From the NCBI GenBank assembly GCA_017610225.1, contig JAFCCM010000062.1:1-11326 (forward strand): a DNA stretch of 11,326 nucleotides, written 5' to 3'. The position numbers were made by a program, and so were the translations under genes. Origin of the DNA: Candidatus Aenigmatarchaeota archaeon. GTDB taxonomy: Archaea > Aenigmatarchaeota > Aenigmatarchaeia > CG10238-14. Each line of letters starts with the position of its first letter. Within the stretch, counting starts at the first letter, position 1. Shown one piece after another: positions 5,835 through 11,326 of this stretch. The notes under the pieces were generated by a model. That model was not told the DNA's origin. It saw nothing but the letters and a program-made list of their open reading frames with translations, and made no database searches.

Positions 5835-5850
5835 GATAAGGAATAATATA

Positions 5851-7260
5851 ATGTTTAATTTTTATAGAAAATCTGGAATAATAATTCCAAAAAAATATGA
5901 GTCTGAAAATTTTTATTTTCAAATAAAAGAATATTTAAAACGAAGAATACAAAATTATAATACTCCAGATTATCGAATATGTTATTTTTATTTAGAAAAT
6001 GATAAAGCTCTTTTAATACCTAGATTTTTCCCTTTAGATAAATTTATTCAAAATTATAAAATTAAGAATTTAATACCAAATGGAAAATCTATACAAATAG
6101 AACATAATATTATTCCTAGAAATAAAGTTCAAAAACGAGCTATAAAATATTTATATGAACATAAAAATGGTATTCTTCAATTACCTCCTGGTGTAGGAAA
6201 AACTGTAATTATGATTTATCATATTGCAAATTTAAAGAAAAAATCATTTATTTTAGTACATAGAGATTCATTAGTTGAACAATGGAAAAAAAGAATTTTA
6301 CAATTTACAAATTTAAATGAATATAATATATCAAAACTAAGTTCAAAAACTTTTGAAGAAGATTTAAATAAATCAATAATTATTTCAACATCTCAAACAT
6401 TTATATCTTTATTAAAAAGACAAAGACTTAAATTTTTAGAAAATTTATCTTTGGCCAATATAGGAATTTTTGTTCCAGATGAAATACATACTACAATTGG
6501 AGCTCCAACATTTTCAGAATGTTCTATTCATATTCCTGCAAAATATACATATGGTTTAAGTGCTACACCTTATAGACATGATGGAAATGGAGATATTATT
6601 AATTTTCATTTAGGTGAAATATTTGAAGATGATGATTCTGATGGAACAATGAAAGCTAAAGTTACATTAATAATGTTAGATTATCAAATTGATACATATC
6701 ATAGACATAAATATTTATATTGGGCTGGAAGTTTTCAAAGAAGTAGATATCTTAATATTATGAAAAATTCAAAAATTTTTATGAATGTAATTAAAAGTTT
6801 ATTAAATAAATTTAAAAAAAATAGAAAATCATTAATAATCGGGGAAAGAATTCCAAAATTAATTGATATTTTATATGATTGGGTTGATTGTAATAGTAAA
6901 GGAAAGTTTGTCGGAAATGCTAATTTAGATATTTTAAAAAATAAATTGATTTTTGCAACACCAGGAAAAATAAGAGATGGTATTGATATTCCTGAAATAG
7001 ATTGTTTAGTGATGACTTCACCAATTTCAAATATTAATCAAATGTCAGGAAGAGTTACAAGAACTTATTTAAATAAAAAACAACCTATTATTATTGATAT
7101 GGTAGATATTGGATGTAAAAGAATTAAAAATACAGTTTGGAATCGTATAGAATTTTATAAAGAAAAAAATTGGGGCATTCAATATGTTTTATATGTCGAT
7201 AATAAACCCGTAATAATACATAACGAAGAAGAAGCAATTAAAATAATAAAAGGAGATTAA
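5851..7260 (+). CDS. SF2 DNA helicase (UvsW / T5 D10-like)
   Basis: This 469-residue protein has all main SF2 motifs: a Q/Ia-type entry PRNKVQKRA, Walker A PPGVGKT (112-118), motif II DEIH (210-213), motif III SAT (237-239), motif V PGKIRDGIDIPE (about 371-382) and motif VI QMSGRVTR (397-404). About 90 residues precede the helicase core. Size and order resemble phage T5 D10 and the T4 UvsW branch-migration helicase and, more distantly, XPB-type proteins. Such enzymes unwind branched recombination intermediates and R-loops. The start was set at ATG 5851 with AAGGAA (5838-5843) upstream. The longer frame from 5794 would run inside the upstream gene, so it is unlikely. It is followed closely by the small Cys-rich gene and the SbcD/SbcC pair, a recombination module as in T5. 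Confidence 0.88.
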   Translation: MFNFYRKSGIIIPKKYESENFYFQIKEYLKRRIQNYNTPDYRICYFYLENDKALLIPRFFPLDKFIQNYKIKNLIPNGKSIQIEHNIIPRNKVQKRAIKYLYEHKNGILQLPPGVGKTVIMIYHIANLKKKSFILVHRDSLVEQWKKRILQFTNLNEYNISKLSSKTFEEDLNKSIIISTSQTFISLLKRQRLKFLENLSLANIGIFVPDEIHTTIGAPTFSECSIHIPAKYTYGLSATPYRHDGNGDIINFHLGEIFEDDDSDGTMKAKVTLIMLDYQIDTYHRHKYLYWAGSFQRSRYLNIMKNSKIFMNVIKSLLNKFKKNRKSLIIGERIPKLIDILYDWVDCNSKGKFVGNANLDILKNKLIFATPGKIRDGIDIPEIDCLVMTSPISNINQMSGRVTRTYLNKKQPIIIDMVDIGCKRIKNTVWNRIEFYKEKNWGIQYVLYVDNKPVIIHNEEEAIKIIKGD

Positions 7261-7275
7261 AAAGAATTTAAATTT

Positions 7276-7482
7276 ATGATTAAAACTAAATTTAAAAATC
7301 AATCTGTTCATAAAAGAAGTGGTTTTATTATTGGAGCATCACCAATATTTAATCCGTGTGATGAATGTCTTGTTAAAATTACATGTAATCAAAATTGTGA
7401 TGATAAAATTTTATTTGAATTAAATAAAAAAAGAAAAAACCCTCCGTTAAAACTAAAGTTTAAAAGAAAAAATAAAAAATAA
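7276..7482 (+). CDS. Small Cys-rich phage protein
   Basis: This 68-residue basic protein has a compact central motif NPCDECLVKITCNQNCDD: four cysteines spaced C-x2-C-x6-C-x3-C, followed by an Asp pair and a Lys/Arg-rich tail. Similar short Cys motifs occur in uncharacterised small phage proteins, but I cannot name a family or function. The motif suggests zinc or disulfide stabilisation, and the tail suggests nucleic acid contact. The start at 7276 has only a weak purine stretch (AAAGAA, 7261-7266) as a ribosome site. It sits between the helicase and SbcD genes in one tight run of genes, so a helper role in DNA processing is possible but unproven. Confidence 0.72.
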   Translation: MIKTKFKNQSVHKRSGFIIGASPIFNPCDECLVKITCNQNCDDKILFELNKKRKNPPLKLKFKRKNKK

Positions 7483-7495
7483 GAAAGGAATTATT

Positions 7496-8530
7496 ATGAG
7501 ATTTGCTTTTACTGCGGATATACATTTGTCAAGATATAATCAAGATAAAATCGAAACTACTACAAATTTACCTGAAAGACTTTTTAGTATTAAACAATCT
7601 TTAAATGGAATAATTAAATATTGTGAAAAAGAAGAAATTAATACAATTGTAATTGGTGGAGATTTATTACATGGGAAATCTATTATTTATACGATTGCAC
7701 AATCTTTAATGCTTGACTTCTTCAGAAAAAATTCACATATAAGTTTTATAATAATTGATGGCAATCATGACTTGAGTGGAAAAGGAAAAGATGCAGTTTC
7801 AGCTTTAAAATCTCTTGATAATGAACCAAATGTTAAAAGAATAACAACGAATAGTTTTAATGATATATCAAATAATATTTTGTATGTTCCTCATTCTTTT
7901 GATATGATTAATATCATTAAAAATAATTCAGCGAAATTTTTAATATCTCATTTTGGATTAGATGAAGGTGTTTTAAATTCAGGTATAAGTCTTATGGCAG
8001 ATATTGGAATGAAAGATTTAATTGGAAAATACGAATATGTTTTATTAGGTCATTATCATAAACCTCAAGAAATAATTAATGACCAAATTAAAATTTATTA
8101 TGTTGGATCACCAATTCATTTAGATTGGGGTGAGAAAAATGAAGAAAAAAGATTTTTAGATATTGATACTAATACCGGAAATATTAAAAGTATTCCTACA
8201 GAAGGTTATATTCGATTTCTTGAATATACTATAACACAAGAAAATAAAGAAGAAATTATAAAAATAGCAAAAAAAAATAAAGAAAATGGAAATTATGTAA
8301 AATTAATTCGAGATACAGCTTTTGATATTGATGATATATCTGAAGAATTTCGTATTATTGATAAAGTTGAAAAAGATATTACTAATAGAGGAATAACTAC
8401 AACTATGACTCAAAAAGATAAACTTAAACGTTTTCTTGAAATAAAAGAAATTAAAAATGAGAAACATGAACAATATTTAAATATAGCAATTGATATTATT
8501 AATTCATGTGAAGAAGGAGAAAAAGTTTAA
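7496..8530 (+). CDS. sbcD: SbcD/Mre11-like nuclease subunit (T4 gp47-like)
   Basis: This 344-residue calcineurin-type metallophosphoesterase has D8 and H10 (TADIHLS), D56 (GGDLLHG), GNHD (89-92), H152 (ISHFGL) and GHYH (185-188). These are the full set of metal ligands and catalytic histidine for an Mre11/SbcD/gp47 nuclease. The C-terminal part is the usual capping region with charged helices for SbcC contact. With its ATPase partner (9021-11219) it would trim DNA ends and open hairpins, feeding recombination-dependent replication and host DNA breakdown. The ribosome site GAAAGGA lies just upstream of ATG 7496. The partner gene is separated from it by two small genes rather than directly adjacent. 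Confidence 0.92.
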   Translation: MRFAFTADIHLSRYNQDKIETTTNLPERLFSIKQSLNGIIKYCEKEEINTIVIGGDLLHGKSIIYTIAQSLMLDFFRKNSHISFIIIDGNHDLSGKGKDAVSALKSLDNEPNVKRITTNSFNDISNNILYVPHSFDMINIIKNNSAKFLISHFGLDEGVLNSGISLMADIGMKDLIGKYEYVLLGHYHKPQEIINDQIKIYYVGSPIHLDWGEKNEEKRFLDIDTNTGNIKSIPTEGYIRFLEYTITQENKEEIIKIAKKNKENGNYVKLIRDTAFDIDDISEEFRIIDKVEKDITNRGITTTMTQKDKLKRFLEIKEIKNEKHEQYLNIAIDIINSCEEGEKV

Positions 8531-8531
8531 A

Positions 8532-8804
8532 ATGAAAGTAAAATTAAAATTAGAAAAAATGATATTTTTAATTATTGATTTAATAAAAATTTATAAAAAA
8601 ACTAATGATATAACATGTTTTGATAATGCTGTTGATTTAGGTCAGTTTATTTTAGAAGAATGTTCTAATTTTGAAGATCTTAAACATGATATTATTAATT
8701 TATTTTCTAACAATTTTCATAATTTTATAAAAGAATACCCAGAAGAATATACATCATTAAATATGGTTTTTGGGCCTATTTTATTTGGAGCAACCAAAAA
8801 ATAA
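8532..8804 (+). CDS. Hypothetical 90-residue protein
   Basis: No family is recognised. The protein is predicted helical and acidic in its second half (LGQFILEECSNFEDLKHDIINL), with a hydrophobic N-terminal helix (MIFLIIDLIKIY) too charged around its edges to be a clear membrane segment. The start at ATG 8532 lies one base after the sbcD stop codon, with GAAGGAGA (8512-8519) upstream. An in-frame ATG at 8490 would overlap sbcD and lacks a ribosome site. Its position between the two nuclease subunit genes suggests co-expression with them. Confidence 0.65.
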   Translation: MKVKLKLEKMIFLIIDLIKIYKKTNDITCFDNAVDLGQFILEECSNFEDLKHDIINLFSNNFHNFIKEYPEEYTSLNMVFGPILFGATKK

Positions 8805-8862
8805 TCATTATTTTTAAAATTTAATATTTTTCAAATTTATTTTTGTATGAAGGAGGAGAAAA
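8805..8862 (+). promoter_or_regulatory. AT-rich leader with strong ribosome site for the 53-residue gene
   Basis: Of the fully visible gaps between genes in the helicase-to-SbcC module, this 58-base one is the longest. It is almost pure A/T and ends in AGGAGG (8851-8856), the strongest ribosome site in the window, six bases before ATG 8863. I cannot identify a convincing -35/-10 pair, but this would be the natural place for an internal promoter driving the SbcC unit. Confidence 0.4.
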
Positions 8863-9024
8863 ATGTATGAAGGAAATTTTAATAATAAAATAAAAAATCA
8901 ACAAGATTATGAAAAATTTATGTGTGAAGAAAAATATTATAATTTAGATAATGAACTATTTTATCAAGAAGTTGTTGAAAATCAATATGACGAAAATTTA
9001 ATAAGAAAGGACTTTGATATATGA
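8863..9024 (+). CDS. Small acidic protein coupled to SbcC
   Basis: This 53-residue gene is acidic and rich in Asn, Tyr and Glu (MYEGNFNNKIKN ... ENLIRKDFDI), with one Cys. It has a full AGGAGG ribosome site at 8851-8856. Its stop codon overlaps the sbcC start as ATGA (9021-9024), implying translational coupling. I recognise no family or motif. The strong ribosome site and overlap make it a likely real gene, perhaps serving to set SbcC translation or to bind the complex; the function is unknown. It is short enough to be missed by gene callers. Confidence 0.68.
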   Translation: MYEGNFNNKIKNQQDYEKFMCEEKYYNLDNELFYQEVVENQYDENLIRKDFDI

Positions 9025-11219
9025 AAAAAGTTATTTTTAAAAAAGTTGGAATGAAAAATTTTGGTCCTTATATTGAACCTATGGAATTAACATTTGAATC
9101 CAATAAATTAATTCTTATTTCAGGCCCAAATGGAATTGGTAAAACTATGATGTTTGATGCAATTTCTTTTTGTCTTTATGGTATTACAAGTAAGGGAGCA
9201 AGAGGAGATGACGTTGTTAATAATATTGTAGGAAAAAATTGTCATACATGGTTAGAATTTAGTATTGATAATGATCAATATAAATTAGATAGATATCATA
9301 AATATGTAAAACATGGAAATACAGTATATTTATTTAAAAATGATATGAATAAACCAATTAAAAAAGGACAACAAGAAGTTTTACCTGAGATTGAAAAAAT
9401 TATAGCTCCAAAAAAATTATTTATGAATACATTAATGTTTGGTCAAAAAGTTAATAGCTTTTTTACTGATTTGACTAATTCTGAAAAACAAGAGATTTTT
9501 AGAAAAATTCTTGAGTTAAGTAATTATATATTTTATTATAAAGAAGCAGATCAACGACTTAAAATGATAGGAGATCAAATATCAGAAGTTACTAATAACA
9601 TACATGTTAAATTTGAATTAATTAATGACTCAAAAATACAATTAAAATATTTTAAAAAAGCTCAAGAAACTTTTAAAACAGAAAAAAATAATAGAATAAA
9701 AGTTCTTAAAAATTCATTAAATAATTTAACAGAATTATATAATAAGTGGGATTTAATTTTAAAGAATTATGAAAAACAAGATTTGGTAGATATTGAAAAA
9801 ATTATCGAAGAAATAAACAAAACTAAAAATAATATTTCTTTAATTGAATCAAAAAATAGTATTATTCAAAATAATATTCTTAATAAAAAAAAAATAAAAG
9901 AAGGTGAATTAAATCAAAAAGCTTTAAAATTAAAAGAAGAAATTATTTCTTCTTATCAAAAAGATGAAGATAAAATTAAAACTGATTTTAATAATGAAAA
10001 AAGTAAAATATCAAATAAGGTTAATGAATATATTAATAGTAAGAATTTATTAGAAAATAATATTATTAATATTGAAATAGAAATTAAGAGAAATATTGAA
10101 GAAAAGCAAGAAATTATTGAAAATGTAATTGATTCAAAAATTTCTATTTGCCCAACATGTAAACAAAAAATTAATTCGAAAATTATTGAAAGTTTAAAAA
10201 ATAAAATTATAGAATTTGAAAATATTATTAAAAATAAACAAAAAGAATTAGAAGAAAATAAATTAGAAAGAGAAAATTATTTAAAAATGCTTATTATTAA
10301 GTCAGAAGATATTGATAAAAATAAGCAAGCTTTTTTTAAAAAAACAGATAAAATTAATTTAGAAAAGAAAGTCAAATTACAAGAAATTTATCAAAGAGTA
10401 AATAATGCAACAGAAAAACTTGAAAGATTAGTTGAAGATCAATTAGCTCAATCTTCTAAATTACTCATAGTAGAAAAAGAACAATTAAATAAAAATCTTG
10501 AATCTAATCAATTATTATTAATTAAACAAAAAGAAATTCTCCAGAAAAAATTAGAAGCAGAAAATTCTTTTAAAAGTACTAAAGAAAGTATTCTGAATAC
10601 GCAAACTTTAATTCAGGAAAAAGAACAAGAAGAGTATGATAAAACTCAATTAAATTCTTATATTGAAAGATTAAAAATATTAACCATAGAAATTAAAGAA
10701 TTAGAAAAACGAAAACGACAATTTGAAATAACTGTTCAAATTCTTCAGTTTTGGAAAACTGGATTTTCTTCTTCAGGAATTCCCTCAATGTTAATTGATG
10801 AAGCAATTCCTTTTATGAATCAAAGAGTATCTTATTATTTAGATCAGATATCAAATGGAAGATATATTGTTTCTTTTGATACAATATCTACTACTAAAGG
10901 AGGAGAATATAGAGATAAATTTTCAGTAAATATGTTCGATTCAAAAACTCAAGCTAATTCGAAATTACAATTTTCTGGAGGTCAAACAAGAATCGTTGAT
11001 ATTTCTACAATTTTAACACTTTCAGATTTACAAGCAAGAGAAAGAGGAATATCATTTAACATTTTACTTTTTGATGAAATATTTGATTCATTAGATGAAG
11101 AAAATGTTGGTTTTGTATCAGGTGTTTTAAGAAAATTAGTTAAAGATAAAACAATATGTTTAATAAGTCATCGTAATATAGATCAAATTGAAGCAGATAT
11201 TAATTTAAATTTGAGATAA
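9021..11219 (+). CDS. sbcC: SbcC/Rad50-like ATPase subunit (T4 gp46-like)
   Basis: This 732-residue SMC-like ATPase has Walker A GPNGIGKT (35-42), a long Lys/Glu-rich coiled coil, a zinc hook CPTC (C377-C380) near the middle, a second coiled coil, the ABC signature FSGGQTR (651-657), and Walker B ILLFDE (D685, E686) with a D-loop (SLDEENV) and switch-type His in LISHRN. It partners the SbcD nuclease to bind and process DNA ends. Its coiled coils are shorter than in bacterial SbcC (about 1,000 residues) and longer than in T4 gp46 (about 560). It is translated from ATG 9021, overlapping the upstream 53-residue gene as ATGA, with AAGAAAGGA (9002-9010) as its ribosome site. Confidence 0.93.
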   Translation: MKKVIFKKVGMKNFGPYIEPMELTFESNKLILISGPNGIGKTMMFDAISFCLYGITSKGARGDDVVNNIVGKNCHTWLEFSIDNDQYKLDRYHKYVKHGNTVYLFKNDMNKPIKKGQQEVLPEIEKIIAPKKLFMNTLMFGQKVNSFFTDLTNSEKQEIFRKILELSNYIFYYKEADQRLKMIGDQISEVTNNIHVKFELINDSKIQLKYFKKAQETFKTEKNNRIKVLKNSLNNLTELYNKWDLILKNYEKQDLVDIEKIIEEINKTKNNISLIESKNSIIQNNILNKKKIKEGELNQKALKLKEEIISSYQKDEDKIKTDFNNEKSKISNKVNEYINSKNLLENNIINIEIEIKRNIEEKQEIIENVIDSKISICPTCKQKINSKIIESLKNKIIEFENIIKNKQKELEENKLERENYLKMLIIKSEDIDKNKQAFFKKTDKINLEKKVKLQEIYQRVNNATEKLERLVEDQLAQSSKLLIVEKEQLNKNLESNQLLLIKQKEILQKKLEAENSFKSTKESILNTQTLIQEKEQEEYDKTQLNSYIERLKILTIEIKELEKRKRQFEITVQILQFWKTGFSSSGIPSMLIDEAIPFMNQRVSYYLDQISNGRYIVSFDTISTTKGGEYRDKFSVNMFDSKTQANSKLQFSGGQTRIVDISTILTLSDLQARERGISFNILLFDEIFDSLDEENVGFVSGVLRKLVKDKTICLISHRNIDQIEADINLNLR

Positions 11220-11238
11220 AATTTTTAAGGATTAAATC

Positions 11239-11326
11239 ATGTGGATAAATCCAAAAGAAATGTCGGAGATAATGTATAATCTTTGTCTTGAAGAAGATAA
11301 AGAAGAATATTGGAGTTTAATTACTG
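11239..11326 (+). CDS. Unknown gene, 5' end only
   Basis: The frame starts at ATG 11239 with AAGGA (11227-11231) upstream and is open to the window edge (29 codons: MWINPKEMSEIMYNLCLEED ...). It lies 19 bases after the sbcC stop codon, so it probably belongs to the same operon. Too little is visible to assign a family. Confidence 0.6.
   Translation, partial: MWINPKEMSEIMYNLCLEEDKEEYWSLIT

Noticed and set aside
5794..5850. Longer helicase N-terminus from ATG 5794
   Set aside because: It would overlap the upstream QueD-like gene by about 40 bases with no ribosome site, while ATG 5851 has AAGGAA upstream.
8490..8531. Start of the 90-residue gene inside sbcD
   Set aside because: There is no ribosome site, and ATG 8532 directly after the sbcD stop codon has GAAGGAGA upstream.

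Overview
The window is very AT-rich, all genes lie on the + strand, and gaps are a few bases or overlaps (TAATG and ATGA junctions). It encodes a phage-type replication and recombination set: a T4 gp52-like topoisomerase subunit, an SF2 helicase like T4 UvsW or phage T5 D10, and a gp47/gp46-like SbcD/SbcC nuclease pair. With its density of homing-type endonucleases, this points to a large lytic tailed phage of a low-GC bacterium. The host cannot be named from this sequence, and no structural, tRNA or host gene is visible.

Region 1 (1-3151) is a patch of selfish genes. It holds the 3' end of a Hef-like homing endonuclease, a 56-residue four-cysteine protein (456-626, probably easy to overlook), and an HNH endonuclease gene cut in two by an insertion at 1068-2705. 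The insertion is an IscB (ISC/HEARO-type) element without a transposase. Near-identical 22-nt hairpins mark its left and right ends, it sits after a GTGA tetranucleotide, and it carries a highly structured ncRNA (omega-RNA candidate, about 1052-1380) followed by an IscB protein. Removing exactly 1068-2705 (1638 bp, a multiple of 3) restores one 296-codon HNH reading frame. The IscB keeps its PLMP motif, Arg-rich bridge helix and complete HNH site. However, the acidic residues expected in RuvC-I, -II and -III are replaced (V58, R152, and Asn where the RuvC-III Asp should be). It therefore looks like a natural RuvC-dead, HNH-only, RNA-guided nickase acting as a homing element inside another homing endonuclease gene. 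This is the most unusual system in the window.

Region 2 (3144-5834) holds the topoisomerase subunit A gene, which overlaps the end of the interrupted HNH gene. Next come an in-frame fusion of a MucR/zinc-finger/HNH homing endonuclease to a full-length QueD-like domain, and a second QueD-like paralogue that keeps the metal and acid/base residues but lacks the usual cysteine. QueD acts in 7-deazaguanine (preQ0) synthesis, which some phages use to modify their DNA. The partner enzymes are not in this window.

Region 3 (5851-11219) holds the helicase, a small Cys-rich protein, SbcD, a 90-residue unknown, a 53-residue unknown translationally coupled to SbcC, and SbcC. The start of another gene runs off the right edge. 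The spacing suggests one co-transcribed DNA processing module. I see no convincing promoter or intrinsic terminator.
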